Part shown: positions 28,332 to 38,083 of the stretch, piece by piece
Layout of the letters: every line of letters begins with the position of its first letter
How positions within the stretch are numbered: position 1 is the stretch's first letter
Source of the DNA: Pseudomonadota bacterium
GTDB lineage: Bacteria > Pseudomonadota > Gammaproteobacteria > Burkholderiales > Burkholderiaceae
Length of the DNA stretch: 64,000 nt
Reading direction: 5' to 3'
NCBI GenBank assembly: GCA_963205525.1
Contig: CAUJJP010000071.1
Span: 45,063 to 109,062, forward strand
Notes under the pieces: model-generated
The model's input: the letters and a program-made list of their open reading frames with translations, nothing else
What the model was told of the DNA's origin: nothing
Databases searched by the model: none
Program-made: the position numbers and the translations under genes

Positions 28332-29995
28332 TGCTGCGCCGCCTGTGCCTGCGCGACGTGGTGCTGGTCACCGAGCTGGAGCTCGAGTTCGGTCCCGGTT
28401 TCACGGTCCTCACCGGCGAGACCGGCGCCGGCAAGTCGATCCTGATCGACGCCCTGCAGTTCGCCCTCGGTGCCCGTGCCGACGCCGGCCTGGTGCGCGA
28501 GGGCGCCGACCGTGCCGAGGTGAGCGCCGAGTTCGACCTGCCCGCCGTGCTCGCCCCCTGGCTGGAGGACGCCGGCCTCGGCGCCGCCGATGACGCACTG
28601 CTGATGCGCCGCAGCGTCGACACCCAGGGGCGCAGCCGGGCCTGGATCAACGGCAGCGCCGCCACCGTGGCCCAGCTGCGCGAGGCCGCCGAGGCGCTGG
28701 TCGAGATCCACGGCCAGCACGCCTGGCAGGGCCTGACGCGGCCGGCTGCGGTGCGCGCCCTGCTCGACGCCGAAGCCGGGGCCGACACCCGGCCTTTGCT
28801 CGCGGCCTGGACCGAGTGGCGGCGCCGCCAGGCCCTGCTGGAGGATGCCCGCCAGCGCCGCGACACCCTGGACAGCGAGCGCGAGCGGCTGGCCTGGCAG
28901 ATCGGCGAGCTGGACAGGCTGGCGCCGGCCGAGGGCGAATGGCCGGCGCTGGAGGCCGAGCACGAACGCCTGAACCACGGGCAGTCGCTGATCGACGCGG
29001 CGCAGGCGGCGCTGCTCGCGATCGCCGACGGCGAGCCCTCGGCCGGCGCCCTGCTCGGGCATGCGGTCGACGCGCTCGACGAGGTGCAGCGCCACGACGC
29101 CCAGATCGGCCCGGTGCTGGAGCTGCTGCGCAGCGCGCAGGCCGAGCTGGCGGACGCCGCACACAGCCTGGGCAGCTACCTCGGGCGCATGGAGCCCGAC
29201 CCGGCCAGGCTGGCCGAGCTCGACGCCCGGCTCGCGGCCTGGCTGTCGCTGGCGCGCCGCTACCACCGCCAGCCGGCCGAGCTGCCGGCGCTGCTGGCCG
29301 GCTGGCAGGCCGAGCTGGCGGCACTGCAGGCCGCGGGCGACCTCGACGCGCTGGAGCACAGCGCCAGCATGGCCCAGGCCGCCTGGCAGCAGGCGGCGCA
29401 GGCGGTCTCCGCCCAGCGCCAGCGCGCCGCACCCAGGCTGGCGGCGGCGGTGACCGCGGCCATGCAGCAGCTCGGCATGGACGGCGGGCGCTTCGAGGTC
29501 GCGCTGTGCGCGCTGGCACAGCCGCAGGCGCATGGCCTGGAGGACGTGGAGCTGCGCGTGGCCGGACACGCCGGCAGCACGCCGCGCGCACTCGCCAAGG
29601 TGGCCTCGGGCGGCGAGCTTTCGCGCCTGGCGCTGGCGGTGGCGGTCACCGCCGCCCAGGGCGCGGACGCGCCGACGACGCTGATCTTCGACGAGATCGA
29701 TGCCGGCGTCGGCGGCGGCGTGGCCGACAGCGTGGGCCGCCTCATGAAACAGCTCGGCGCCCGGGCCCAGGTGTTCGCGGTCACCCACCTGGCGCAGGTG
29801 GCAGCCTGTGCCGATGCGCACTACGTGGTCAGCAAGTCGCTGCAGGGCGGCCAGACCCTGAGCCAGGTGCAGCCGGTGGCGGGCGAGACACGGGTGAGCG
29901 AGATCGCGCGCATGCTGGGCGGCGAGCGGCTGGCCGCGGCCACCAGCCGCGCCCACGCGCAGGCGATGCTGGGCCAGCGCCGGGAGGCCTCGTGA
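28331..29995 (+). CDS. recN: DNA repair protein RecN
   Basis: A 554-residue SMC-like ATPase acting in double-strand break repair. It has an N-terminal Walker A (LTGETGAGKSILIDAL), long coiled-coil arms at about residues 160-370, the signature ASGGELSRLALAVAV and Walker B LIFDEIDAGVGG, then VTHLAQVAA. The start is GTG at 28331, one base into the nadK stop. Its TGA overlaps the GTG of rapZ. It is the middle gene of a nadK-recN-rapZ-LON-domain unit. The usual LexA box was not seen at its start, as expected for a non-first gene. Confidence 0.95.
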   Translation: MLRRLCLRDVVLVTELELEFGPGFTVLTGETGAGKSILIDALQFALGARADAGLVREGADRAEVSAEFDLPAVLAPWLEDAGLGAADDALLMRRSVDTQGRSRAWINGSAATVAQLREAAEALVEIHGQHAWQGLTRPAAVRALLDAEAGADTRPLLAAWTEWRRRQALLEDARQRRDTLDSERERLAWQIGELDRLAPAEGEWPALEAEHERLNHGQSLIDAAQAALLAIADGEPSAGALLGHAVDALDEVQRHDAQIGPVLELLRSAQAELADAAHSLGSYLGRMEPDPARLAELDARLAAWLSLARRYHRQPAELPALLAGWQAELAALQAAGDLDALEHSASMAQAAWQQAAQAVSAQRQRAAPRLAAAVTAAMQQLGMDGGRFEVALCALAQPQAHGLEDVELRVAGHAGSTPRALAKVASGGELSRLALAVAVTAAQGADAPTTLIFDEIDAGVGGGVADSVGRLMKQLGARAQVFAVTHLAQVAACADAHYVVSKSLQGGQTLSQVQPVAGETRVSEIARMLGGERLAAATSRAHAQAMLGQRREAS

Positions 29996-30888
29996 GCATC
30001 CCGGCCGGCCGGCCCGGCGGCGCCGAGGTCGTGCTGGTGACCGGCATGTCGGGCTCGGGCAAGTCGGTCGCGCTGCACGCGCTGGAGGATGCAGGCTACT
30101 TCTGTGTCGACAACCTGCCGCCGGAGCTGCTGCGCGAATTCATCCGCCTGGAGCAGGAACGCCACACCAGCCGGCTCGCGGTGGCAGTGGACGTGCGCAC
30201 CGCCGGCTCGCTGCCGCAGCTGGTGCCCATCGTGCAGCAACTGCGCGCCGAAGGTCAGCACGTACGCGTGCTGTTCCTGGACGCCAGCCCGGCCACCCTG
30301 CTGCGACGCTTCTCGGAGTCGCGCCGGCCGCACCCGCTGACGGCGGTCGAAGGCGAACTCTCGCGCGCCCTGGTGGAGGCGCTGCAGATGGAGCGCGATC
30401 TGCTGGCCGGGGTGCGCGACATCGCCACCGTGGTCGACACCAGCCAGCTGCGGCCGGTACAGCTGCGCCGCTGGGTGCGCGACATGGTCGGCGTGCCGCC
30501 GGCACAGCTGACGCTGGTGTTCGAGAGCTTTGCCTTCAAGCACGGCGTGCCGCTGGACGCCGACCTGCTGTTCGACGTCCGCGTGCTGCCCAACCCCTTC
30601 TACATCCGCGAACTGCGTCCGCTCACCGGACGCGACGATCCGGTGGCGCAGTACCTGCGCGAACAGCCGGAGGTCGACACCATGATCGGCCAGATCGAGT
30701 CCTTCGTGCGCCACTGGCTGCCCGCATTGCGTGCCGACCAGCGCGCCTACCTCACGGTGTGCATAGGCTGCACCGGCGGCCAGCATCGCTCGGTCTACCT
30801 CGCCGAGAACCTGGGCGCCCGGTTCCAGCGCGAGGCCACGACCCTGGTCCGGCATCGCGAACTCGATGCCCAGCGCGATGGGCACTGA
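29992..30888 (+). CDS. rapZ: RNase adapter protein RapZ (YvcJ family nucleotide-binding protein)
   Basis: 298 residues. The N-terminal P-loop is GMSGSGKSVALHALED, followed by GYFCVDNLPPELL, FLDAS, RRFSESRRPHPL and, in the C-terminal domain, FESFAFKHGVPLDADLLFDVR, LPNPFY and IGCTGGQHRSVYLAE. In enterobacteria RapZ adapts RNase E to the GlmZ small RNA; in betaproteobacteria the role is less clear and the gene normally lies near hprK/ptsN. GTG start overlapping the recN stop (GTGA). Confidence 0.93.
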   Translation: MSIPAGRPGGAEVVLVTGMSGSGKSVALHALEDAGYFCVDNLPPELLREFIRLEQERHTSRLAVAVDVRTAGSLPQLVPIVQQLRAEGQHVRVLFLDASPATLLRRFSESRRPHPLTAVEGELSRALVEALQMERDLLAGVRDIATVVDTSQLRPVQLRRWVRDMVGVPPAQLTLVFESFAFKHGVPLDADLLFDVRVLPNPFYIRELRPLTGRDDPVAQYLREQPEVDTMIGQIESFVRHWLPALRADQRAYLTVCIGCTGGQHRSVYLAENLGARFQREATTLVRHRELDAQRDGH

Positions 30889-31510
30889 AGCAGGATCGGG
30901 CGCCACCGGCGGCCAGCCGCTGGCGCTGTTCCCGCTGCAGACGGTGCTGTTTCCGGGCGGGCTGCTGAGCCTGAAGGTGTTCGAGCCGCGCTATGTCGAC
31001 CTCGTCACGCAGTGCCTGCGCGAGGACCGGGCCTTCGGCGTCGTCTGCCTGCGCCAGGGCGCCGAGACGGGTCGCGGCCCGGTGGAGCTCGAGCCCATGG
31101 GCACGCTGGCCCAGCTGCTGGAAGTCGACAGCGCGCAGGCCGGCATCCTGCAACTGCGCTGCCGGGGCGGCACGCGATTCCTGCGCGCCGGCACGCTGCG
31201 GCAGCAGGAGGACGGCCTGTGGACCTCGGCCGTGCAGACGGTGCCGGACGACCCCGTGGAGCTGCCGGCGCCGGCCATGCTGGGCAGCGTGCGCGCCCTC
31301 GCGCAGGCGATCGCCAACCTGAAGGCGCAAGGCCAGCAGCCCTTTCTCGAACCCTACCGGCTCGACGACGCCGGCTGGGTGGCCAACCGCTGGTGCGAGA
31401 TCCTGCCCATCCCGCTGGCGGCACGGCACAAGCTGATGGCGCTGGAGCTGCCGTCCATGCGGCTGCAGATCGTCAACGAGTACCTGCGCAGCAAGCAGAT
31501 CGTCAGCTGA
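30866..31510 (+). CDS. LON substrate-binding-domain protein (Lon N-domain only)
   Basis: A 214-residue stand-alone Lon N-terminal (LAN) domain: LALFPLQTVLFPGGLLSLKVFEPRYVDLV at the start, FGVVCL, then GRFL-like core and a helical C-terminal part. There is no ATPase or protease domain, so it probably acts as a substrate-recognition or adapter module. The start at 30866 overlaps rapZ by 23 bases; an in-frame ATG at 30878 is an alternative. The end overlaps mutY on the opposite strand by 8 bases. Confidence 0.9.
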   Translation: MPSAMGTEAGSGATGGQPLALFPLQTVLFPGGLLSLKVFEPRYVDLVTQCLREDRAFGVVCLRQGAETGRGPVELEPMGTLAQLLEVDSAQAGILQLRCRGGTRFLRAGTLRQQEDGLWTSAVQTVPDDPVELPAPAMLGSVRALAQAIANLKAQGQQPFLEPYRLDDAGWVANRWCEILPIPLAARHKLMALELPSMRLQIVNEYLRSKQIVS

Positions 31511-32543
31511 TCAGCCGGCGCACCGGCGCCGGCAGGCCGAGGTCCAGCGCCTGCTCGCGCCCGAACCAGCGACCAGCCAGCCCCGGCGGCGCCTGCATGT
31601 CGTCGCTCAGGTGCCAGCGCACCGGCGTCAAGGTCCAGTCGGCGTGGGTGAGCACATGCAGCACCGGCTCCAGGCGTTGCGCGCTGCCACCGGCCGCTGC
31701 CGCCAGTTCCTCCCAGTGCGTGGGCTGAGCGGCCTCGGGCAGGCTCCACAAGGCGGCCCACACGCCCTGCGCCGGCCTTTGCTGGAGCCAGATCCTGTTG
31801 CCCTGCGTCAGCCACAGCAGCGCGTGCGACCAGCCGTGGCGGCGCTGCCGCCGCGTCTTCAGCGGATAGTCCTGGGGGCGCCCCTGCCGGTGCGCGACGC
31901 AGCACGCGGCAAGCGGGCAGCGCTCACACTGCGGCTGGCGCACGCCGCACACACCGGCACCCAGGTCCATCAGGCCTTGCGTGTAGGCATCGACACCGAC
32001 CGCGGGCAGCAAGGCCTCGGCCCGCGCCCACAAGGCCTTCTCGTTCGCGGACAGCGCCAGGTCGGCACCGAAGCCGAGCGCACGCGCGAGCACGCGCTTG
32101 ACGTTGCCGTCCAGGATCGCCGCGCGCTCGCCGTGGCAGAACACCGCGATCGCCGCCGCCGTGCTGCGCCCTATGCCGGGCAGGCCTGCCAACTCGGCCG
32201 CCGTGCGCGGGAACAAGCCGGCGTGCTGCTCGACCACCACCTGTGCGCAGCGGTGCAGGTGGCGAGCCCGGCTGTAGTAGCCCAGCCCGCTCCAGATCGC
32301 GAGCACCTGATCCAGCGGCGCCTGCGCGAGGGCGAGCACATCCGGGAAGCGATCCAGAAAGCGCGCGTAGTAGCGCAGCACGGTGGCGACCTGGGTCTGC
32401 TGCAGCATCACTTCGGACAGCCAGACGCGGTAGGGGTCGCGACTGCGCTGCCACGGCAGGTCGTGGCGGCCGTGCCGGCGCTGCCAGGCGACGACGGCCG
32501 CCGCCAGACCGTGGTCGGCCTGCGCGTCGTCGGTGAGATTCAC
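31503..32543 (-). CDS. mutY: A/G-specific adenine DNA glycosylase
   Basis: Removes adenine mispaired with 8-oxoguanine. In 346 residues it shows WLSEVMLQQTQVATV (catalytic Glu), the helix-hairpin-helix LAGLPGIGRSTAAAI with the DGNVKRVL Asp, the iron-sulfur loop CGVRQPQCERCPLAACC (C-x6-C-x2-C-x5-C), and a C-terminal NUDIX-like 8-oxoG recognition domain (WAALWSLPE). The start is GTG at 32541-32543, overlapping the stop of the dynamin-like gene as GTGA, so its translation is coupled to that gene. Confidence 0.94.
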   Translation of the reverse strand: MNLTDDAQADHGLAAAVVAWQRRHGRHDLPWQRSRDPYRVWLSEVMLQQTQVATVLRYYARFLDRFPDVLALAQAPLDQVLAIWSGLGYYSRARHLHRCAQVVVEQHAGLFPRTAAELAGLPGIGRSTAAAIAVFCHGERAAILDGNVKRVLARALGFGADLALSANEKALWARAEALLPAVGVDAYTQGLMDLGAGVCGVRQPQCERCPLAACCVAHRQGRPQDYPLKTRRQRRHGWSHALLWLTQGNRIWLQQRPAQGVWAALWSLPEAAQPTHWEELAAAAGGSAQRLEPVLHVLTHADWTLTPVRWHLSDDMQAPPGLAGRWFGREQALDLGLPAPVRRLIS

Positions 32544-34495
32544 GCCGCGTCGGCAGGGGCGAGCAGGCCGAGCGCCACCGAGACCGTCTCCGAGGTCTGG
32601 CGGTCGAGCTGCTGCTGCAGCTCGCGCAGGTGCTCGTCCTGCGCCTGCACCTCGTCGATGCGCTGCTCCAGCTCGCCGGCCGCCGACTGGATACGCTCCA
32701 GCGCCTCGCGCCGGCGCTGGAAGGCACGGCGCCGCTCGCGCAGCTGCTGCTCGACCTGCACGCCGGCCGCCTTGCTCCACAGCTCGATGTCGCCAGCGGC
32801 GTTCTCGAACACCACCCGCAGCTTGGACAGCAGCATGCGCCGGAACTGCTCGACGAATCCCGGCACCGCCAGTCGCCAGGCCTGCGAGAAGCCGACGTAG
32901 CGGCCGTAGTTCTGCGCGATCAGGTCCAGTTCGGCGCGGTAGCGGCCCAGCTCCGGCGCCACGCCGACCGCGAAGGCGAAGCCGAACTCGCTGTTGAGCT
33001 GACGAAAGCTGGCATCCAGCATGTGCTGCATCTCCGCCGTCTGCGCCTGCGCCGCGTCCAGCGCGGCACGCAGCCGCTCGAACAGCAGCTCGAAGGGCTT
33101 GCGGCTGCCGAAGGCGAAGCCGGCCGCGCCGGCCGCGGACTGCATGGCGCCGACCTCGGTGCGCAGCTGCTCGCTGGACAGCAAGGCCAGGGCGCTGCGC
33201 TGCTGGCGTGCCTGCACCGAACGCATGGCCTGCAGGCGCGCCGTGCAGCGCTCGAAGTCGGCCGCCTCTGCGCCCACGCGCTCGAGCATCACGCGCACCT
33301 TGGCGCTGCTCTTGCCGCGCAGGCCGCGCAGCTCAAGCATCTGCTCGGCATTCTGGCGCCGACGGTCGGCCACCCGCCGACTGGCGGAGGCGCGCAGCTC
33401 GCGCAGGGTCTCCACCGTCGCCCGCGCCAACAACTCGGTCTGGCGCGGCAGCAACTCGCCGGCGAGCGCCTCCTCCAGCTCGGGCAGCCGGCTGCGGCGC
33501 AGCGCGGCTTCGTCGCCCGCCACCCGCGCCGCCAGCGCCTCGCGCGCCGAGAGCGGGAACACGCGAGCGGCGTCGATCTCCAGCGTCTGCGCCGTCTGCC
33601 GGCGCTGGCGGTCGATCTGCGCCTGCACTTCATCGGTCTGCAGCAGGGGATCAGCCAGGGCGTCGATCTTGTTCAGGACGACGAAACGCTCCAGCGCCGC
33701 ACCGCCCAGGTGCTCGCGCCAGACCGCGAGGTCGGACTTGGTCACACCGGCGTCGGCGGCGAGGATGAAGACCGTCGCGTGCGCGGCCGGCAGCAGCGAG
33801 AGAGTCAGCTCGGGCTCGGCGCCGATGGCGTTCAGCCCCGGGGTGTCTATCACCACCAGACCGCGCTTGAGCAGCGGGTGCGGGTAGTTGATCAGGGCGT
33901 GGCGCCAGGCCGGGATCTCCACCGTCCCGTCGGCCTCGATGGGCGGGTTGTCGGCCGGTTGCTCGGGGTGCCAGAAACCCAGCTGGCGCGCCATCTCCAC
34001 CGGCACGCGCCGGGTCAGCGTGACCGCCGCCAGCGCCGTCGCGAGCGCCTGCGGCCGGCCCGGATCCAGGGCCGTGCGCTGCCAGGGTTGGTCGCGTCCA
34101 CGCAGCTCGGCCAGCGACAGGCCGCCGAGCCGGGTCTCGATGGGCAGCAGCGACAGCGAAGGCGGCGACTCCGGGTCGTGGAACAGCTCGACCGGGCACA
34201 TCGTGGTGCGCCCCGGCGTGGCGGGCAGCACGCGCCGGCCGGTGTCGGCAAAGAAGATGGCGTTGATCAGCTCGGACTTGCCGCGCGAGAACTCGGCCAC
34301 GAAGGCCAGCATCAGCCGGTCCGCCAGCAGGCGCTGGCGCAGCGCATCCAGGCGCTGGCCGTCACCGTCCTCGGCCAGGTCTTGTTCGAGCAGGAAGCGC
34401 GCATACGCCGCGACGTGGCGGTCCAGCGAGGAGCGCCAGGCGGCCTGGCTGTCCAGGCGGGAGACGAGCGGACTTTGCATGCGGCTGGCGGCCAT
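32540..34495 (-). CDS. Dynamin-like GTPase
   Basis: A 651-residue large GTPase. G1 is FVAEFSRGKSELINAIF, G2 region PGRTTMCP, G3 VVIDTPGLN and G4 FVVLNKIDAL. The C-terminal half is long helical stalk sequence ending in coiled coil (about residues 585-640). Bacterial dynamin-like proteins remodel or protect membranes. It is upstream of and translationally coupled to mutY. A short Ala-rich end follows the coiled coil. The cellular role is unknown. Confidence 0.85.
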   Translation of the reverse strand: MAASRMQSPLVSRLDSQAAWRSSLDRHVAAYARFLLEQDLAEDGDGQRLDALRQRLLADRLMLAFVAEFSRGKSELINAIFFADTGRRVLPATPGRTTMCPVELFHDPESPPSLSLLPIETRLGGLSLAELRGRDQPWQRTALDPGRPQALATALAAVTLTRRVPVEMARQLGFWHPEQPADNPPIEADGTVEIPAWRHALINYPHPLLKRGLVVIDTPGLNAIGAEPELTLSLLPAAHATVFILAADAGVTKSDLAVWREHLGGAALERFVVLNKIDALADPLLQTDEVQAQIDRQRRQTAQTLEIDAARVFPLSAREALAARVAGDEAALRRSRLPELEEALAGELLPRQTELLARATVETLRELRASASRRVADRRRQNAEQMLELRGLRGKSSAKVRVMLERVGAEAADFERCTARLQAMRSVQARQQRSALALLSSEQLRTEVGAMQSAAGAAGFAFGSRKPFELLFERLRAALDAAQAQTAEMQHMLDASFRQLNSEFGFAFAVGVAPELGRYRAELDLIAQNYGRYVGFSQAWRLAVPGFVEQFRRMLLSKLRVVFENAAGDIELWSKAAGVQVEQQLRERRRAFQRRREALERIQSAAGELEQRIDEVQAQDEHLRELQQQLDRQTSETVSVALGLLAPADAA

Positions 34496-34599
34496 GCTAG
34501 CTCAGCCCGGCGCGGGTCCGGCAGGGGCGAAACACTTGCTGACATCGGCCGTGCCGGGCACGCGCAAACCGTCACGGGCCGACTGGCACATCGCCGTCC

Positions 34600-35439
34600 T
34601 CAGCGCTTCTGGCAGCCCGGGCACCAGTAGGTCGCGCGCTGCCCCTGCAGCGCACGGCGTATGGTCCGGCCGCACTGCCTGCAGCCCTGCCCGGCGCGCC
34701 CGTAGACCGCGGCCTGGCCCTGGTAGTTGCCGTTCACGCCGTGCGCATCGCGGAAGTCGCGCAGCGTGCTGCCGCCGAGCGCGAGCGCACGCGTGAAGGT
34801 CGCGCGCAGCGCCGCCAGCAGGCGCGCCGCGCGCGGCCGGCTCAAACGATCTGCCCGCAGCCCGGGGTGGATGCCGGCCTCGAACAAGGCTTCACAGGCG
34901 TAGATGTTGCCTGCGCCGACGACGATGTCGCCGGCCAGCAGGACCGGCTTGATGGGCGCACGCCGACGCCGCAGCGCGGCGTACAGGAACTCCGGCGTCA
35001 GGGCCTCGTCGAAGGGCTCATGCCCGAGCGACTTCAGCAGGCGCTGCGCCGGATCGACTGCCAGCGACGCCGACCAGACCACGGCACCGAAGCGTCGCGG
35101 GTCGGTCAGGCGCAGGGTGCCGTGCGTGGTCTGCAGCTCGAAGTGGTCGTGCGGCCCGACCGGCAGCGACCGCCGCGGCAGCAGCGACAGCGACCCCGAC
35201 ATGCCCAGGTGCAGCAGCAGTCCGCCCTCCTCATGCCCGAACGTGTCCTGCAAGGGCATCCACAGGTATTTGCCGCGCCGCCCGAGCGGGCCGATGACGC
35301 GGCCGACCAGTTGCGTGTCGGGGTCGCAGCCCAGCGGCCAGCGCAGCGGTTTGCCCAGGCGCACGGCCTCGATCCGCGCGCCCTGCAGCGGGCCCTCGAG
35401 CCCGCGTCGCGTGACCTCGACTTCGGGGAGCTCGGGCAT
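34600..35439 (-). CDS. mutM: Formamidopyrimidine-DNA glycosylase
   Basis: Excises 8-oxoguanine and other oxidised purines. In 279 residues: N-terminal Pro2-Glu3 nucleophile in MPELPEVEV, the conserved Lys in RRGKYLWM, the helix-two-turn-helix [15 protein letters not shown], and the C-terminal zinc finger with CRQC and WCPGC. It is separated from the dynamin-like gene by about 100 bases with no feature in between, so mutY and mutM are both here but probably not in one transcript. A CATAAT box ends 6 bases before the ATG. Confidence 0.95.
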   Translation of the reverse strand: MPELPEVEVTRRGLEGPLQGARIEAVRLGKPLRWPLGCDPDTQLVGRVIGPLGRRGKYLWMPLQDTFGHEEGGLLLHLGMSGSLSLLPRRSLPVGPHDHFELQTTHGTLRLTDPRRFGAVVWSASLAVDPAQRLLKSLGHEPFDEALTPEFLYAALRRRRAPIKPVLLAGDIVVGAGNIYACEALFEAGIHPGLRADRLSRPRAARLLAALRATFTRALALGGSTLRDFRDAHGVNGNYQGQAAVYGRAGQGCRQCGRTIRRALQGQRATYWCPGCQKR

Positions 35440-35445
35440 GCAGGC

Positions 35446-35451
35446 ATTATG
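35446..35451 (-). promoter_or_regulatory. -10-like element 6 bases before mutM
   Basis: Minus-strand CATAAT, then GCCTGC, then ATG at 35437-35439. No Shine-Dalgarno site lies between. Confidence 0.5.
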
Positions 35452-35483
35452 TGAGAATGAATTCGGACCCTTGCGGAGCAGGC

Positions 35484-37370
35484 ATGGCTGAGTTTTCGCG
35501 CGCGGCGCCGCGCCCGGTGGTGTGCACGCGCTCATGGCTGGCCGCCATTGCCCTGGCCGGCGGCATCTTCCATGCCGGCGCGGCCGATCAGCCTTCCAAG
35601 GCGGTTGCCACGAACATCCCGGCCGCCGACACGCCGCAGCGCAGCGCACTCGACGCGCCGCTGTTCTACCAGCTGCTCGTCGGCGAGATGGAGTTGCGTG
35701 GCGGCCAGCCGGCGCAGGCCTTCCAGCTCTACCTGGACGCGGCGCGCCGCCAGCGCGACCCGCAGCTGTTCCGCCGTGCGATGGACATCGCGCTGCAGTC
35801 GCGCGCCGGTGCCGAGGCGCTCGCCGCCACCCGTGCCTGGCGCCAGGCGCTGCCCGAGTCGACCGAGCCGCTGCGGCTGGAACTGCAGATCCTGGTCGCC
35901 CTGAACCAGCTGCGCGACGCCGGCGAGCCACTGGACGCCCTGCTCGAGCTCACGCCCGCCGGCGAGCGCGCCGACCTGATCACCGCCCTGCCGCGCCTGT
36001 TCGACCGCGTGGCGGACAAGAAGCAGATCGCGACGCTGCTGGACCGGGCGCTGGCCAGCTACGCCGATGATGCGGCAAGCCAGGCGGCGGTGCTGGTCAC
36101 GCGCGGTCGCGCCTGGCTGGCAGCCGACGACGCCCAGCAGGCCTTCGACCTCGCCCGCCAGGCGGCCCGCGACGACCCCGCGGCGCCGGGGCCGGTGCTG
36201 CTGGCGATGGAGCTGCGCGGCCATGCGCCGCAGGCCGAGGACTTGGTCGCCGCCTACCTCGGCCGCCCGGACGCCAGCCCCGCGCTGCGGCTGGCCTGGG
36301 CGCGCTCGCTCGCCGCCGTGCAGCGCTACGGCGAGGCAGTGGCTCAGCTGGGGCTCGTCACCGCCCAGCAACCGGCGCAGGCGCCGGCCTGGCTGATGCT
36401 GGGCGCGCTGCAGCTGGAGTTGCGCCAGATCGCGTCTGCCGAGTCTGCCTTGCAGCGCTACGTCGCACTGGTGGAGCCGGTGCCAGCAGGTGCCGCCGCA
36501 GGTGCCGCTGCAAGTGCCGCTGCAGGTTCGGCCAGTTCGGCCAGTGCAGCAGATGCAGCGCCTGCCGCGAACGACGATGACGGCCCCGCCACCGGCGCCG
36601 CGCAAGGTCTGGTCCAGGCCTGGCTGCTGCTGGCACAGGCCGCCGAGCTGCGCGGCGACTACGCCGGTGCCGAGCGCTGGCTGGCGCGCATCGACGACCC
36701 CCAGCGAGCGCTGGAGGTGCAGGCCAGACGGGCGACGCTGCTGGCGCGCCAGGGCGAGATCGAGCGCGCGGTGGCCTCGCTGCACCAGGTGCCAGAGCGC
36801 AGCCCGGCGGACGCACGCGCCAAGCTGGCCGCGGAGGCGCAGATGCTGCGCGAGGTCAAGCGCTGGGCGCAGGCCTACGAAGTGCTGGCGCGCGGCGTCG
36901 AGCGCTTTCCCGACGACGTGGACCTGCGGTACGAGCAGGCCATGGTGGCCGAGAAGCTCGGCCGGGTCGACGACATGGAACGGCTGCTGCAGCGCGTGAT
37001 CGAGCTCAAGCCCGAGCACGGCCACGCCCACAACGCGCTCGGCTACTCGCTGGCCGATCGCGGGGTGCGTCTGGACGAGGCACGGACGCTGATCCGCAAG
37101 GCGCTGGAGCTGATGCCTGGCGACCCCTTCATCACCGACAGCCTGGGCTGGGTGGAGTATCGGCTCGGCAACCTCGCCGACGCCGAGAAGCTGCTGCGCC
37201 AGGCCTGGACCGCGCGCCCCGACACCGAGATCGGCGCCCACCTCGGCGAGGTGCTCTGGGCTTTGCAGCAGCGCGAGGAAGCGCGCCGCGTCTGGCGCCA
37301 GGCACAGACCCAGGACAGCAGCAACGAGGTCTTGCGCGCCACCCTGGCACGGCTGCAGGTCGGTCTGTGA
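35484..37370 (+). CDS. Tetratricopeptide-repeat protein, exported
   Basis: 628 residues with an N-terminal signal-type segment ([18 protein letters not shown]) and at least eight TPR-like helical pairs, clearest at residues 460-600 ([57 protein letters not shown] and [20 protein letters not shown]). An Ala/Ser low-complexity insert lies at about residues 335-365. Such proteins precede lolB in many Burkholderiales and act in the periplasm or at the inner membrane; partners are unknown. ATG 35484 is preferred for its GGAG site. The TGA overlaps lolB's GTG. Confidence 0.85.
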   Translation: MAEFSRAAPRPVVCTRSWLAAIALAGGIFHAGAADQPSKAVATNIPAADTPQRSALDAPLFYQLLVGEMELRGGQPAQAFQLYLDAARRQRDPQLFRRAMDIALQSRAGAEALAATRAWRQALPESTEPLRLELQILVALNQLRDAGEPLDALLELTPAGERADLITALPRLFDRVADKKQIATLLDRALASYADDAASQAAVLVTRGRAWLAADDAQQAFDLARQAARDDPAAPGPVLLAMELRGHAPQAEDLVAAYLGRPDASPALRLAWARSLAAVQRYGEAVAQLGLVTAQQPAQAPAWLMLGALQLELRQIASAESALQRYVALVEPVPAGAAAGAAASAAAGSASSASAADAAPAANDDDGPATGAAQGLVQAWLLLAQAAELRGDYAGAERWLARIDDPQRALEVQARRATLLARQGEIERAVASLHQVPERSPADARAKLAAEAQMLREVKRWAQAYEVLARGVERFPDDVDLRYEQAMVAEKLGRVDDMERLLQRVIELKPEHGHAHNALGYSLADRGVRLDEARTLIRKALELMPGDPFITDSLGWVEYRLGNLADAEKLLRQAWTARPDTEIGAHLGEVLWALQQREEARRVWRQAQTQDSSNEVLRATLARLQVGL

Positions 37371-37909
37371 TCCGCGCCCGGACCGGGCGGCGCGCCGCGG
37401 CTTCGGTGGCCGTGGTGCTGCTGGCCGCCTGCACTGCCATCCCCTTCGGGTCGCCGCCACTGAGCGGCCGGCTGGTGCTGCGGGTCGGCGCCAGCGACAC
37501 CACGTCGGCGCAAGGTTTCCAGGCCGCATTCGACCTCTGGGGTGACGCCCAGCGCGGGCGCCTGGACCTGTCCACGCCGCTGGGCCCGCGCATCGCCAGC
37601 GCGAGCTGGGAGGCCGGCATGGCACAGCTCGACGACGGCCGCGAGCAGCGCCAGTACCCCGACCTGCAGACCCTGGCGCTGCAGGTGTTCGGGCAGCCGC
37701 TGCCTCTGCAGGCCTTGCCGGACTGGCTGCACGGCCGCCCCTGGTCCGGGGCCGAGCACGCGCGCACGAGCGAGGGTTTCGCGCAACTGGGCTGGCAGGT
37801 GGACACCTCCGCGCGGGACCAGGGCCTGATCGTCGCCCACCGCGACACCCTGGGCCCGGCCACGCCCGCCGTGACGCTGCGCGTTCGCGTCATGCCGACC
37901 GGCCCCTGA
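37367..37909 (+). CDS. lolB: Outer-membrane lipoprotein localisation protein LolB
   Basis: A 180-residue lipoprotein that accepts lipoproteins from LolA and inserts them in the outer membrane. Signal with lipobox LLAAC (Cys22), then LSGRLVLRVG and a beta-barrel-like half shell containing GDAQRGRLDLSTPLG, LQTLALQVFGQPLPLQALPDWLHG and DQGLIVAHRD. GTG start overlaps the TPR gene stop (GTGA), and ispE follows as is usual in this group. The stop codon lies inside a dispersed repeat. Confidence 0.88.
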   Translation: MIRARTGRRAAASVAVVLLAACTAIPFGSPPLSGRLVLRVGASDTTSAQGFQAAFDLWGDAQRGRLDLSTPLGPRIASASWEAGMAQLDDGREQRQYPDLQTLALQVFGQPLPLQALPDWLHGRPWSGAEHARTSEGFAQLGWQVDTSARDQGLIVAHRDTLGPATPAVTLRVRVMPTGP

Positions 37910-38059
37910 GCACCCCAGGGCCGGGCTGCGCCCAGCCCGCCATCGGGCTTGCAGGCCCCGATGGCCCTCGCCAGGCGAATTACCGTCCGCAGTGGACGGT
38001 GATTCGTCCGGGCCCCCGAGGGGTCAAGGAAACCTGGGACGGCCCGGCGTTTCCTTGAG
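37906..38059. repeat. Dispersed intergenic repeat, copy A (with nested palindromes)
   Basis: Reverse complement of the repeat also found at 41667-41750. Shared core: GGTCAAGGAAAC, then TGGGACGGCCCGGCGTTTCC, and at the other end GGGCTGGGCGCAGCCCGGCC (antisense). Relative to copy B it carries about 70 extra bases made of two inverted repeats, at 37940-37964 (CCATCGGG arms) and 37976-38005 (ACCGTCC/GGACGGT core). The left end supplies the lolB stop codon. Confidence 0.85.
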
Positions 38060-38070
38060 CGCCGCGCGAT

Positions 38071-38076
38071 CACAAT
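38071..38076 (+). promoter_or_regulatory. -10-like element 7 bases before ispE
   Basis: CACAAT, then 7 bases, then ATG at 38084. No Shine-Dalgarno site. Confidence 0.35.
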
Positions 38077-38083
38077 CGTCACC

